A DNA stretch of 48,256 bases from contig QQSI01000010.1 in NCBI GenBank assembly GCA_003602645.1, forward strand, positions 36,625 through 84,880, in the 5' to 3' direction. A program made the translations under genes and the position numbers. The notes beneath the pieces were generated by a model. It ran no database searches and was not told where the DNA came from. It was given only the letters and a program-made list of their open reading frames with translations. The stretch's first letter is position 1, and every line of letters starts with the position of its first letter. This stretch comes from Candidatus Poseidoniales archaeon (GTDB lineage Archaea; Thermoplasmatota; Poseidoniia; Poseidoniales; Poseidoniaceae). Below are positions 7,943 to 17,144 of this stretch, one piece after another.

Positions 7943-10642
7943 ATGCGCCTGAAGCAGTTTGCAAGCGGCCTCGTCCTCCTCATCATGCTCGTCCCCCTCC
8001 TCACCGTGGGAGCAAGCAACGATTCAACACCAACTCTGGGCCGTGAATCGACGGTCGTGGTCTCTGAGGTCTTCATCAGCCCGAACAACCTTGTCTCCAA
8101 TGACACCACACAGAACATCTATGGCGCAGTCGATTGGAACGGGGATGGCGAATATGGAAAATATTCCGACCAATTCATTGAACTGTGGAACACGGGTTCC
8201 ACCGGAGTCGACGTTTCAGATTGGATCTTGAGCATCACCTCTGGGAGTGCACCTTGCCAACTTGCATGGAACACAACAGTTCCTGCCGATGGACGAATCG
8301 TCATCTTCAGTGCCGACTCAGGACTCATGTTGGATTATTTCGATGGTGAAACCGTATCGGTTTCAGACACCTCAGGCTCGGTCATGGACACAATGAGCGT
8401 CTCTCCACAGTTTGCGTTTTGGGGCAATTCAATCGTAGAGGATTCATCGGGCACGCTCATTGAAGTCACACCTACACCTGGATTTGGACCGGAAGATCCT
8501 GCATCCAACTCTGCGGTCAACATCGTCAAATGTTACAAGGTCCAAGATCAGAGTTCGGACGCATACCTTCTCAAAGGACGCGTCGTGACCATGGAAAACC
8601 AAGACAGTGTGTTTAACAATGGAAACGTGCTGATTCGGGATGGTAAAATCGAGGGCGTGTGGTCATCCGATTTGTCCATTCCAACCAATGTGGATTTGAC
8701 CAATGTCCCTGTCATTGAGACCAACGGCACGATTTACCCTGGCCTGATTGATTTACACAATCACATGCATTACAACCATATTCCACTGTGGGATTTTGAG
8801 GTCCACTTGAATGAAAACCAACGCTCGGACGAAGGAGGGTACACCAACAGGTACCAATGGGGCAACAACTGGGACTACGGTCCAAGCATCACATGGATGA
8901 AAACAAACGTGCAATCCTACAACCGATGGGACATGGCAAGTGAGCAAATGAAGTATGCAGAAGTTCAAGCGGTCTCTGGTGGCGTGACAGCCGTCCAAGG
9001 ATCACCCGGTTCAAACACTGACGCTTGGGACAGCATGCTTTCGAGGAACATTGAGTTGTATAATTTCGGACAAGATGGTATCACGACTTGCGCCGTATGT
9101 GGTGCGGCGGATTCGGACTACACTGGAAGTCACTTGATCTCTCAAAACCAATCTGGCTCCCTCAACGGTTGGTTTGTTCACCTTGCAGAAGGCGTGGACA
9201 GCAGCAGTAAGGCAGAATTTGATGCGCTTTGGAACAAGGGCCTCATTATGGATGAGACCGTTGTGATTCACGGGACTGCCCTTGACCGCGCTCAATTCGA
9301 CAAGATGGCCACAGTCGGTTCAGATTTGGTGTGGTCTCCAATCTCCAACCTCTTGCTCTACGGAAACACAACCAATGTTCGTGCCGCTGATGCAGCAGGC
9401 GTTCCAATCTCAATTGCGCCAGATTGGGGTCCAAGTGGCTCAAAGAACAACCTCCACGAACTGAAGGTTGCTGATCTTTGGAACAGAGACGTGATGGATT
9501 CCTATTTTTCGGATTACGACATGGCTAAAATGGTCACCAGCAACCCTGCAAGAGCAGCAAAATGGGACTCTTTTGTTGGCCAATTGAAGCCAGGGATGTA
9601 CGCTGACATCGTGGTCATGGACACCTTCCATGAAGACCCTTATCGAAACTTGATTGAATCCATCGATGCCGATGTGCGATTGACTGTGGTCCAAGGCAAA
9701 GCCGTGTTCGGGGACGTTGATATCATGACCGCAATCAACCAAGACGATTGGGAACCGATCAGTGGTGGAGGCGTCAACAAGGCAGTCGACGTGACATCAT
9801 TGACCGAAACTGATGGAAGTCAAACCTGGGCCTCCATCCAAGAAGGAATGACCATGGCAATGCAAAATAATTTTGAGGACATCAAAGCGCATTGGAACGA
9901 TGTATCTGGTATGTCGGATGCTGAAATCAACACTTGGCTGGGGAGTTCGTTTGACGGCGATTACAAAGACAACCAGAACCGTTTGAAAAACATGACCGTC
10001 GATCCAATTTTCACGACTGGTGATGAGCGATACTTCGATGTCATCAATCGTAGTGCTCACGGAAACACGCATGTTGATCTCAGTCAACTGTACGGCTACT
10101 ATGACATCGAAATGGACGCTGACGGTGACCGAATTAATGCTGATGTGATTCTTGGAACAGACACTGAGGACAACACTGGAAGCAGCGATAACACCGGAGG
10201 CAACACGGGTGGAAACAGCGACGGAGGCAACGATGGTTCTGGCACAAACGATGGCACAACAAACAACGGTGGAGAGCAAAACAATGTGGACAACGGCGAC
10301 GGTACTTCCATCGTGTTGTGTGAGGATGGAAGCCTTCCACCTTGCATCGTCAATCCAAATTCTGGTGATGACGGTTCTTCATCGATTGATTCCGGTGCGT
10401 CAGATTCGGAAGACATCAAGCAGAAAGCACTGCTTGCAATGGTTGGAATCATTGTCTTGATGGGCCTTGGTTTGTTCTTGATCAGCAAAACGGGTGGCGA
10501 TGAATTGAACCTGAGCGAGGAAGCTCGGATCGAGAAAATTTGGGACGAAGATGAACTTGAAACTCCATCGACAGACCCAATTTTCATTCCAGCGCCACCG
10601 CCTATGAATGCGATGAATTCTGCTGCAGATGAAGCCGAATGA
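7943..10642 (+). CDS. Secreted membrane-anchored amidohydrolase with lamin-tail-like domain
   Basis: An 899-residue exported protein with unusual architecture. Residues 1-25 are a signal peptide (MRLKQFASGLVLLIMLVPLL). Residues about 35-150 resemble a lamin-tail domain (VVVSEVFISPNN, then FIELWNTGSTGVDVSDW). From about 205 an amidohydrolase of the TRZ/ATZ-guanine deaminase type follows: LKGRVVTM, then GLIDLHNHMH with metal-binding His272 and His274, VIHGTAL, and APDWGPSG with a metal-type Asp. A Gly/Asn/Thr-rich linker (about 740-790) leads to one membrane helix near 833-852 (MVGIIVLMGLGLFLIS) and a short acidic cytoplasmic tail. Deamination or hydrolysis of a cyclic amide outside the cell is inferred from the family. 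A GTG at 7904 is in frame but would bury the signal peptide. Confidence 0.83.
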   Translation: MRLKQFASGLVLLIMLVPLLTVGASNDSTPTLGRESTVVVSEVFISPNNLVSNDTTQNIYGAVDWNGDGEYGKYSDQFIELWNTGSTGVDVSDWILSITSGSAPCQLAWNTTVPADGRIVIFSADSGLMLDYFDGETVSVSDTSGSVMDTMSVSPQFAFWGNSIVEDSSGTLIEVTPTPGFGPEDPASNSAVNIVKCYKVQDQSSDAYLLKGRVVTMENQDSVFNNGNVLIRDGKIEGVWSSDLSIPTNVDLTNVPVIETNGTIYPGLIDLHNHMHYNHIPLWDFEVHLNENQRSDEGGYTNRYQWGNNWDYGPSITWMKTNVQSYNRWDMASEQMKYAEVQAVSGGVTAVQGSPGSNTDAWDSMLSRNIELYNFGQDGITTCAVCGAADSDYTGSHLISQNQSGSLNGWFVHLAEGVDSSSKAEFDALWNKGLIMDETVVIHGTALDRAQFDKMATVGSDLVWSPISNLLLYGNTTNVRAADAAGVPISIAPDWGPSGSKNNLHELKVADLWNRDVMDSYFSDYDMAKMVTSNPARAAKWDSFVGQLKPGMYADIVVMDTFHEDPYRNLIESIDADVRLTVVQGKAVFGDVDIMTAINQDDWEPISGGGVNKAVDVTSLTETDGSQTWASIQEGMTMAMQNNFEDIKAHWNDVSGMSDAEINTWLGSSFDGDYKDNQNRLKNMTVDPIFTTGDERYFDVINRSAHGNTHVDLSQLYGYYDIEMDADGDRINADVILGTDTEDNTGSSDNTGGNTGGNSDGGNDGSGTNDGTTNNGGEQNNVDNGDGTSIVLCEDGSLPPCIVNPNSGDDGSSSIDSGASDSEDIKQKALLAMVGIIVLMGLGLFLISKTGGDELNLSEEARIEKIWDEDELETPSTDPIFIPAPPPMNAMNSAADEAE
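10165..10290 (+). repeat. Low-complexity Gly/Asn/Thr/Ser linker repeat inside the amidohydrolase gene
   Basis: Imperfect short units encoding NTGG/NSGG/NDGG-type residues occur here. They form an extended linker between the catalytic part and the C-terminal membrane helix. Such linkers commonly span a cell-surface layer; this is inference. Confidence 0.6.
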
Positions 10643-10645
10643 GCA

Positions 10646-12142
10646 TCAAGCGAGGTCCCAAGTGGGACCAGAGGCTGTATCGGTCACGATGACACCAAGC
10701 TCACCGAGTTGATCGCGTATCTTGTCTGCCCTTGGCCAGTCCTTTGCCCCGCGTGCTTCCGCACGCTGAAGAAGTAGATCTTCCACTTGTTCAGCAATAG
10801 CGGCCTTTCGAGGGTCCTCTTCGGGTTCTGCAAGGGCCATTTCTCGAGAAGGCAGAACGCCAAGCACAGCGCCAGCGCTTTCCTCAAGCCAGTCCACTGC
10901 ATAGTGAGCAAACGCATCTGCGTCTGCGGCGTCTAGATCACTTGACATTGTTTTGGTCATCTCTCGCACTGCTCCAAGCACCTTTGCAACCGCTTCACGG
11001 CTGTTGAAATCATCGTCCATTGCTTTGGCGAAACCTTCACCCATTTTCTCTAACAATCCGAGGGATTTCGAAAGAGGGAGAGAGGAAGTAATGTCTGCTT
11101 GTGGCAATTCAACTGGCTTTTCCGTAGTTCGATTCTTGAGTGCTGTCACATAGGTCTCAAGCACTTTGTTGTAATTGCGTTCTGCGTTTTTGAGCAACGT
11201 CTCATTCATGTCGATTGGTGATCGGTAATGGGCGTTCACCAATGCAAACCGCAAGACCATTGCATCGACTTGTTGTAGGATGTCGCGTATTGTCCAGAAA
11301 TTCCCAAGTGATTTACTCATCTTTTCTCCATCGATGTTCACAAACCCATTGTGAAGCCAGTGATGGACAACTGGTGAGCACCCAGTGTGGCACTCGCCTT
11401 GGAAAATTTCTGCCTCATGATGAGGGAATCGTAAGTCATGGCCACCACCGTGAATGTCAAATTGAGCGCCGAAGTGATCCATACTCATCGCTGTGCATTC
11501 GATGTGCCATCCAGGTCGCCCGGGGCCCCAAGGTGAGTCCCATGTTGGTTCACCCGGTTTCGCTGCTTTCCACAATGCGAAATCCTTGTGGTCTCGCTTC
11601 CCAGATCCTGTGAGGTCCACGCGGCCACCAGCACCTGAGCGGACTGCTTCGATGTTTTGTCCGGTCAGTGCACCGTACTTTTCTGGTGCAGAGTCAATGT
11701 GGAAATAGACGCCATCATTGGCGTGGTAAGCATGTTCTTTGTCGATGAGATCTTCTATGATTCGAATCATGTCATCGACGTATTCAGTGCAGCGAGGGTA
11801 ATCGTCAGCCCGAAGGATGTTGAGTGCGTCCATGTCTTCGTAGTAGGCCTCGATGTTGGCGTCCACCAGTGCTTTCCAATCCCCATCCAATTCATTGGCC
11901 CTCACAATGATTTTGTCATCAATGTCGGTGAAGTTTTGGACATAATGAACGTCAAAACCCGAGGATTCGAGCCAACGGTGAATCAAATCAAACGCAAGGT
12001 AACATCTAGCATGCCCAAGGTGACATCGGTCATAGACCGTTACGCCACAAACATACATCGACACCTTTCCGGGTTCCATGGTCGTAAAATCGACCTTAGT
12101 TCGACGGCGGGTGTCATGCAGGCGGATGGGCATGGGATTCAT
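10646..12142 (-). CDS. cysS: Cysteinyl-tRNA synthetase
   Basis: A 498-residue class I synthetase charging tRNA-Cys in the cytoplasm. The HIGH-type motif is HLGH at 41-44 and KMSKS is at 274-278. The structural zinc ligands are visible as Cys32 (YVCGVTVYD), Cys216 (GWHIECTAMS) and His241 in the PHHEAE stretch. The DALR-type anticodon region and the C-terminal helices are present to the end. Length is normal for the family. A second ATG (MPIRLHDT) lies three codons in and may be the real start. It is divergent from the epimerase gene, and its stop lies 3 bases from the amidohydrolase stop. Confidence 0.97.
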   Translation of the reverse strand: MNPMPIRLHDTRRRTKVDFTTMEPGKVSMYVCGVTVYDRCHLGHARCYLAFDLIHRWLESSGFDVHYVQNFTDIDDKIIVRANELDGDWKALVDANIEAYYEDMDALNILRADDYPRCTEYVDDMIRIIEDLIDKEHAYHANDGVYFHIDSAPEKYGALTGQNIEAVRSGAGGRVDLTGSGKRDHKDFALWKAAKPGEPTWDSPWGPGRPGWHIECTAMSMDHFGAQFDIHGGGHDLRFPHHEAEIFQGECHTGCSPVVHHWLHNGFVNIDGEKMSKSLGNFWTIRDILQQVDAMVLRFALVNAHYRSPIDMNETLLKNAERNYNKVLETYVTALKNRTTEKPVELPQADITSSLPLSKSLGLLEKMGEGFAKAMDDDFNSREAVAKVLGAVREMTKTMSSDLDAADADAFAHYAVDWLEESAGAVLGVLPSREMALAEPEEDPRKAAIAEQVEDLLLQRAEARGAKDWPRADKIRDQLGELGVIVTDTASGPTWDLA

Positions 12143-12199
12143 GTTGGGGTGCGCCCATCCTCACTTGAAGGTTAAGATGGTTGGGCGTTTCGCAATTCC

Positions 12200-13228
12200 A
12201 TGAGCGAGGAGAATTCTGCGAACGGGCAGACGATTTTTGTCACGGGGGTGAACGGCCACATTGGCAACCACATCGTTCGCGACCTTCTTGCCCATGGGTA
12301 CACAGTCAGGGGTTCTGTTCGAGATTTGAACGACCCAATGAAGGTCGATCATGTTCGTCAACACGCCACCGATTTGGGAATCGCTGAACGGCTTGAACTG
12401 GTCGAGGGCGATGTTTTGGATGCTGATGTTTGGGAAGAGCACCTCAAGGGGTGCGATGGTTTGTTCCACACAGCAACAGTTTACGCCACAAGTGGGGAGG
12501 CAACAACCATTATCGATACGGCCAATCTTGGCACCCAGCACCTGTTTTCTGCAGCAAAGGCTTGTGGAATTCAGCGCATCGTCTACACTTCCAGCATCGC
12601 CGCTGTCGGCTCGACTCCAAAGGGGAGGCTGAAGACCGAGAACGACTGGCAAACTGACCGAAGTTCCCCCTACGTCATCGCAAAAACGGAATCTGAACAA
12701 TTGGCTTGGGTTTTAGCTGAAGAGATGTCGCTGGATGTTCGAATCGTAAATCCAGGCGGCGTATTGGGGGGAGGGTTTGCACGCCCGACGCCAAGCGTGG
12801 AGTGGTTTGATGACGCCATGAAAGGTGTTTTTCCAGCAGCACCAAAGATTCCAATGGCCTTTGTTCACGTGGAGGATGTGGCTCTTGCGCATCGAAAAGC
12901 GTACGAAATTGAAGAAGCAGAAGGGCGATTCATTCTCGCACCGCACAGCAATTCCACAATTGCCGCTGTATGCAAGCGCATTCGAGAACTCTATCCAAAA
13001 ACCAAATCCCCAAAACGAGCAATCCCCGTACCCCTCATGTTCATCGTTGTGTTTCAAGACTGGTTGATGGGCCTGTTTGGCGCACCTCGTCGTATGACAA
13101 GGAAAGCCGTCAAGGGTTACTTCAAGGGGGATTCCAATTTATCCTCACAGAAAGCAACCGAGGTGCTCGGTATCGAATGGCGTTCTTTTGACGATTGCAT
13201 CCATGATACGGTAAGGGAGTTCCAGTGA
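12200..13228 (+). CDS. NAD-dependent epimerase/dehydratase-type reductase (extended SDR)
   Basis: A 342-residue Rossmann oxidoreductase. The nucleotide-binding motif is TGVNGHIG (Gly16, Gly19, Gly22). The catalytic pair is Tyr158-x3-Lys162 (SSPYVIAKTE), preceded by the serine-bearing strand YTSSIAAVG. The wording is closest to dihydroflavonol-4-reductase / 3-beta-hydroxysteroid dehydrogenase-like members, which reduce or oxidise a ring or side-chain carbonyl. The substrate is not evident. The ATG at 12200 has a TTAA-containing element (about 12170-12177) 26 bases upstream, compatible with a leaderless transcript. Its TGA overlaps the GTG start of the next gene. Confidence 0.87.
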   Translation: MSEENSANGQTIFVTGVNGHIGNHIVRDLLAHGYTVRGSVRDLNDPMKVDHVRQHATDLGIAERLELVEGDVLDADVWEEHLKGCDGLFHTATVYATSGEATTIIDTANLGTQHLFSAAKACGIQRIVYTSSIAAVGSTPKGRLKTENDWQTDRSSPYVIAKTESEQLAWVLAEEMSLDVRIVNPGGVLGGGFARPTPSVEWFDDAMKGVFPAAPKIPMAFVHVEDVALAHRKAYEIEEAEGRFILAPHSNSTIAAVCKRIRELYPKTKSPKRAIPVPLMFIVVFQDWLMGLFGAPRRMTRKAVKGYFKGDSNLSSQKATEVLGIEWRSFDDCIHDTVREFQ

Positions 13229-13953
13229 TTCAATTCTCCGGAAAAAATGGACTCACCCTCAACGGTGTGGAGGTCGATGACCGCTTATTGTTGCGCACTG
13301 CGTGGATGACCATGCTGTTCACATGCGCTGCTTCGATGTCGATCCACGCTCTTTCAGGCAACGCAAGAGCCATCCCGTTTTTCATATCAGAATCCGATTT
13401 CCCCGGTTTGGAACGAATCGTGTTCAGGTGCGGTTTGAGCGCAACTGGATTGATGCTGTGCTGTCTTGCCGTAAGGCTCCCCTATGCACTTCACCTTACA
13501 ACCAACACACGGCTGAGAACAATCGCTCAATTAAGCGGGGTCATCACGGGCATCTCAACCATTTTGTTGTCTTGGTTTAGCATGCACGAGCATCTTGTGA
13601 TTCACGTTGTTTTTGCATCGATTACGTTTGTCGGTGCCTATGTTTGGTCGTACAGCATGCATGCCTCAAGGTCACATAAACCAGGAACTGGCTATTCAAA
13701 ACGACGAGTTTGGTTGGCCGTAGGAGGGATGTCTTACCTTGTGATGAACCTCTCACTCGCTCAATCCGCTCGGCGGTTGGTCATCGAGCAGGGACTGACG
13801 GGGGGCACCGAAGTGATGAACCTCGCCCAATCTTCGATTGATATCGCTGCGCCCGCCGAATACCTGTTTTTCTTGAGCGTCGTCTTGATGTTAGCATCGT
13901 TTGACCACGATCTTGCCGAAGCACGCCAAGATGAAGCAACGCTTGGTGCTTAA
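13225..13953 (+). CDS. Six-helix membrane protein, FRAG1/DRAM/Sfk1-like
   Basis: A 242-residue integral membrane protein with about six hydrophobic segments (roughly residues 24-44, 72-92, 103-123, 126-146, 165-185 and 210-230). The pattern IPFFISESDFPGLERIVFRCGL after the first segment and the closing APAEYLFFLSVVLMLASFDHDL resemble the FRAG1/DRAM/Sfk1 family, whose biochemical role is unclear. The GTG start overlaps the upstream stop (GTGA), so translation is probably coupled to the epimerase. The two may act together on a membrane lipid or glycolipid; this is inference from context. It could also be an unrelated six-helix family. Confidence 0.6.
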   Translation: MIQFSGKNGLTLNGVEVDDRLLLRTAWMTMLFTCAASMSIHALSGNARAIPFFISESDFPGLERIVFRCGLSATGLMLCCLAVRLPYALHLTTNTRLRTIAQLSGVITGISTILLSWFSMHEHLVIHVVFASITFVGAYVWSYSMHASRSHKPGTGYSKRRVWLAVGGMSYLVMNLSLAQSARRLVIEQGLTGGTEVMNLAQSSIDIAAPAEYLFFLSVVLMLASFDHDLAEARQDEATLGA

Positions 13954-13978
13954 TCGGTTCAACACATTGAGTCTCCGC

Positions 13979-14941
13979 TCATGCATCGAACACACCACCA
14001 AGTCGGAGGATTTTCATGTCCAAGGACGAAAGCGGGACGCTTTTCGGATCAACACCCGTTTCCACTGTACCTTTCCACACCCGTATGTGCATGTCTCTGT
14101 GGGACAGAACATGGTGCACTTCACCAAGGTAGGAGAGAGCAGCGACATCAAGCGACTCGCCCATTTCCGGCCCCCACATGCCTTCAAGGATACCTGTTGA
14201 ACCTCGTTGAACGAGTTCTGGTAAACCGTTCGTGTCAAGTCGTAGGATGCACATCAAATCAACACGCTTTTTCGAGCGAACTTTAGGTGCTGGGTATCGA
14301 ATTGGCTCAGCCATACCTAGGCACGAAGATTGAATGGGGCACTGGGCACAGTTAGGTCGCTTAGGCATGCACAAGGTTGCACCAAGTTCCATCAAGGCTT
14401 GGTTCCAATTACCAGCATCTGCTTTCCATAGCGATCGGTCTGCCCAATCTTGGACCAAATTCGGACTTGGGTTCTCGTCCGCAGTTTGGCGCGCCATCAC
14501 TCTACGGATGTTCCCATCAACACAGGCAACGGCTTCACCATGGGCGATGCTTGCCACTGCTGCGGCCGTGTAGGGGCCTATACCGGGAAGGGTTTGGAGC
14601 GTCTTTGAATCGGTTGGGAGGACACCTTCGAAGCCCCCATTTTCGGAATTCTCGCACACGCGCTTTGACAATTGGAACAAACGTCTTGCCCGACTGTAAT
14701 ACCCTGCACCTTGCCATAGATGCAGGACTTCCTCTTCGGTGGATGACGCCATCTCCTCAACGGTTGGGTACCTTGAGTAGAGGCGCTGCCAGAAAACGAT
14801 GCCGCGGCTCACTTGAGTTTGCTGCAAGAGAATTTCCGAGAGAAGAATGGCCCAAGGATCGCTTGTGTTCCGCCAAGGCAAGTTGCGTTGATGTTCTGCA
14901 AACCACGCCATCAATGAGGCTTGGTCGATGGATGGGCGCAA
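13979..14941 (-). CDS. mutY: A/G-specific adenine glycosylase MutY
   Basis: A 320-residue DNA repair enzyme that removes adenine mispaired with 8-oxoguanine. Glu36 in SEILLQQTQ and Asp142 in VDGNIRRV are the catalytic residues, and LPGIGPYTA at 118-126 is the helix-hairpin-helix. The iron-sulfur cluster is ligated by Cys191, Cys198, Cys201 and Cys207 (C-x6-C-x2-C-x5-C). The C-terminal 100 residues form the NUDIX-like 8-oxoG-recognition domain. The start is a TTG at 14941, supported by a GGAGGTG ribosome-binding site at 14946-14952. The gene lies 17 bases after the Fe-S oxidoreductase gene on the same strand and is probably co-transcribed with it. Confidence 0.95.
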   Translation of the reverse strand: MRPSIDQASLMAWFAEHQRNLPWRNTSDPWAILLSEILLQQTQVSRGIVFWQRLYSRYPTVEEMASSTEEEVLHLWQGAGYYSRARRLFQLSKRVCENSENGGFEGVLPTDSKTLQTLPGIGPYTAAAVASIAHGEAVACVDGNIRRVMARQTADENPSPNLVQDWADRSLWKADAGNWNQALMELGATLCMPKRPNCAQCPIQSSCLGMAEPIRYPAPKVRSKKRVDLMCILRLDTNGLPELVQRGSTGILEGMWGPEMGESLDVAALSYLGEVHHVLSHRDMHIRVWKGTVETGVDPKSVPLSSLDMKILRLGGVFDA

Positions 14942-14945
14942 TCAG

Positions 14946-14952
14946 CCACCTC
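14946..14952 (-). promoter_or_regulatory. Shine-Dalgarno motif deciding the TTG start of mutY
   Basis: On the minus strand GGAGGTG lies 4 bases before a TTG that begins the conserved MutY N-terminus. No ATG in frame gives a complete first helix, so TTG initiation is the best reading. Confidence 0.7.
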
Positions 14953-14958
14953 CGAGCG

Positions 14959-16995
14959 TCAAGCTTCAGCTTCTGCGGTTGCTGCTTTCTTTGCTTCAAT
15001 CGCCGCGTCATTGGCCTTGATTTGCTCCCAAACAATCTCTGCGATGTCCTTGACTTCCATTTCTGAATCGATTGCTGTGAGTCCATCGCTGACCATTGTA
15101 GAACAGAACGGACAGCCAACCGCAACGGTCTCTGCGCCGGTTTCTGCTATTTCTTTAGCTCGAATGACGTTCACGCGTTGGTCTGCATCTTCCTCCATCC
15201 ACATTTGAGCACCTCCTGCTCCACAACAGAAGGATTGTTTTCCATGGCGTTCAATCTCGACATCCACACCACCGATGGCGTTTCGTGGAGCATCCAGTTC
15301 CCCACCAATTCGACCCAAGTAACACGGGTCATGGAAGGTCACAGATGGATCATGCTTTGGATCAGGGAGTTTTCCTTCTTGCTGAAGGTGGTTGATCAGT
15401 TGTGAATGGTGCATCACTTCGATGTCTTCTCCGCCGTAATCTTTGTACTCTTTTCCGAGGGTGTGGAAGCAATGTGGGCATGAGGCAACAATCTTCTTGA
15501 CGCCGATTTCTTCGAACGTTGCAAGGTTCGTTTCGGCGAGCATTTGGAACAAGTACTCGTTTCCAGCTCGGCGTGCTGAGTCACCGCTGCAACCCTCTTG
15601 CATGCCAAGAATACCGACATCAAGGCCGGCTTCTTTCATGACGCTAATGGTGTCGCGTGCCACCTTTTTGTTGCGCTCATCAAACGATGCTGCACACCCA
15701 GCGAAGTAAATGTACTCTGCAGGCTCAGCAACCTTCACATCGAGACCTTCTGCCCAATCGCCACGTTCGTGGGCCGGGAGTCCGTAAGGATTTGAATCGG
15801 ATTCAAGGTTCTCAATGGTGGCCATCAAAGGCATGATGGTGTCTTCAACGCTTTCGTCGAATTCCATTCGTTCCATCATCAAGTGACGTCGAGCATCGGT
15901 GAGCTTGGGGACGTGATCGATGTAGATCGGGCAAGCCTCTACGCAAGCATGGCAAGTGGTGCAGGCCCAAATTGCGTCTTCTCCAAATCGGGCGATGATG
16001 TCTTGTTCAGGGGTTTCGCCAGCCATGAGCGCAGTGGAGTTCTCATTTGCATAATGGCGCACATCATGGATGATTTGCATCGGGTTGAGGGCTTTACCGC
16101 TTGCATACGCCGGGCAGACATCCTGGCATCGAGCGCACGATGTGCACGCCCAGCCGTCGATGAGATTACGCCATGTCAAGTCAGTGTAATTGACTGTTCC
16201 AAACGACTCAATGTCCAAATCGTCAAGCAGGACTGCCTTACCATCTTCGCCACGGGCCAGCGGCTCCATGGTTGCCATTGGCCTCATGTCATGGAAAAAC
16301 ACATTCGGGAAGGCCATGACAAGGTGCATGTGCTTTGAAAGAGGGATCAGGAAAAGGAAGGTCGAAATGGCAAGCATGTGCATCCAATAGGAGGCAACAA
16401 CGAGGAATGTGCTGGGTTCTAAGGCACTTGCGACCCAAGCACCGATTGGCTCCCAAGTCGAAGACACGCCGGTTTCGCCTGCCTCGACCACGAAGGATGT
16501 GAGGGTGATGGTCATGATGAGCAAGAGAATGAAGTTGCCTTCTAACTGAGACTTTCCTTTGAGCTTCTCCGGAGTGAACACGACCCGGCGCAACAAGGCT
16601 GCAACACATCCAATCAGTGCGATTGTGTACCCGGTTTCAACGATTAAGTTCCAAGGACCTCGGACCAAATCGGGTAGGAGGTTGTGAGAAAACCAGTTCG
16701 CAGTAGCCAAATCAAACATGTCGGTTGAAAGCATAAGGAAGCCCCAAAACATGAGGACGTGGATGCCGCCAGCAATTTTGTCTTCCAAAACCCGCTTCTG
16801 CCCGAGCCATCCAGTGATGACCTCTTTGATTCGAGCGCCCCAGTTGTCGAAACGGTCGTCTGGTGCCCCAACCATTACCAAGCGAGTTGCTTTGATGACT
16901 TGATAGAGGAAAAAACCGATCGAAACCGTTCCAAGAACGAGCAACAGCAGCCATCCGGGTACGGGGCCGTATGACATTGAGAGAGGATGTTCCAT
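14959..16995 (-). CDS. Membrane-bound Fe-S oxidoreductase, FadF/HdrD-like
   Basis: A 678-residue electron-transfer protein. The first 230 residues hold about six membrane helices in the manner of NarI-type haem-b subunits, with histidines such as His79 and His206 as possible haem ligands. Two 4Fe-4S ferredoxin motifs follow: Cys284/287/290/294 and Cys345/348/351/355. Two cysteine-rich CCG domains come next (Cys434, 469, 506, 509 and Cys558, 590, 591, 628, 631), as in HdrD/GlpC. This order (membrane domain, two ferredoxin clusters, two CCG domains) is that of FadF-type proteins thought to pass electrons from electron-transfer flavoprotein to menaquinone. Heterodisulfide reductase proper is less likely in a non-methanogen. 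A GGTGAT motif precedes the ATG. Confidence 0.88.
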   Translation of the reverse strand: MEHPLSMSYGPVPGWLLLLVLGTVSIGFFLYQVIKATRLVMVGAPDDRFDNWGARIKEVITGWLGQKRVLEDKIAGGIHVLMFWGFLMLSTDMFDLATANWFSHNLLPDLVRGPWNLIVETGYTIALIGCVAALLRRVVFTPEKLKGKSQLEGNFILLLIMTITLTSFVVEAGETGVSSTWEPIGAWVASALEPSTFLVVASYWMHMLAISTFLFLIPLSKHMHLVMAFPNVFFHDMRPMATMEPLARGEDGKAVLLDDLDIESFGTVNYTDLTWRNLIDGWACTSCARCQDVCPAYASGKALNPMQIIHDVRHYANENSTALMAGETPEQDIIARFGEDAIWACTTCHACVEACPIYIDHVPKLTDARRHLMMERMEFDESVEDTIMPLMATIENLESDSNPYGLPAHERGDWAEGLDVKVAEPAEYIYFAGCAASFDERNKKVARDTISVMKEAGLDVGILGMQEGCSGDSARRAGNEYLFQMLAETNLATFEEIGVKKIVASCPHCFHTLGKEYKDYGGEDIEVMHHSQLINHLQQEGKLPDPKHDPSVTFHDPCYLGRIGGELDAPRNAIGGVDVEIERHGKQSFCCGAGGAQMWMEEDADQRVNVIRAKEIAETGAETVAVGCPFCSTMVSDGLTAIDSEMEVKDIAEIVWEQIKANDAAIEAKKAATAEAEA

Positions 16996-17144
16996 CTAGC
17001 ATCACCGTGGGAGCAAAGGCTCCCCCAACCACCTCCAGAGAAAACCAATCCTTGAATGCACCGTAAAAATACCATCAATGTCACTGTGATTTCAACAAGG
17101 GATATGAAGCGCGGGCACATGGTCCTGATGAGGGGGCTTGTGAA
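16996..17144. other. Divergent intergenic region with promoter-like AT tract and small hairpin
   Basis: This 149-base gap, the longest in the window, separates the minus-strand Fe-S oxidoreductase from plus-strand mevalonate kinase. It holds an A/T tract (gtaaaaatacc, about 17062-17073) that reads as TATA-like on both strands. A 6-bp hairpin (gggagc/gctccc, 17009-17024) lies in the 5' leader of the oxidoreductase. No ORF or tRNA is visible in it. Confidence 0.45.

Noticed and set aside
7889-7952. Short plus-strand ATG frame behind an AAGGAGG motif in the thioredoxin-amidohydrolase gap
   Set aside because: The ribosome-binding site is good, but the frame ends after about 20 codons and overlaps the amidohydrolase signal peptide. 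It could be a leader peptide, but nothing else supports it.
14377-15066. 229-codon plus-strand frame across mutY
   Set aside because: It is antisense to MutY, whose catalytic and cluster residues are complete, and runs into the next antisense gene. The protein is of odd composition (Arg, Cys, Leu rich).
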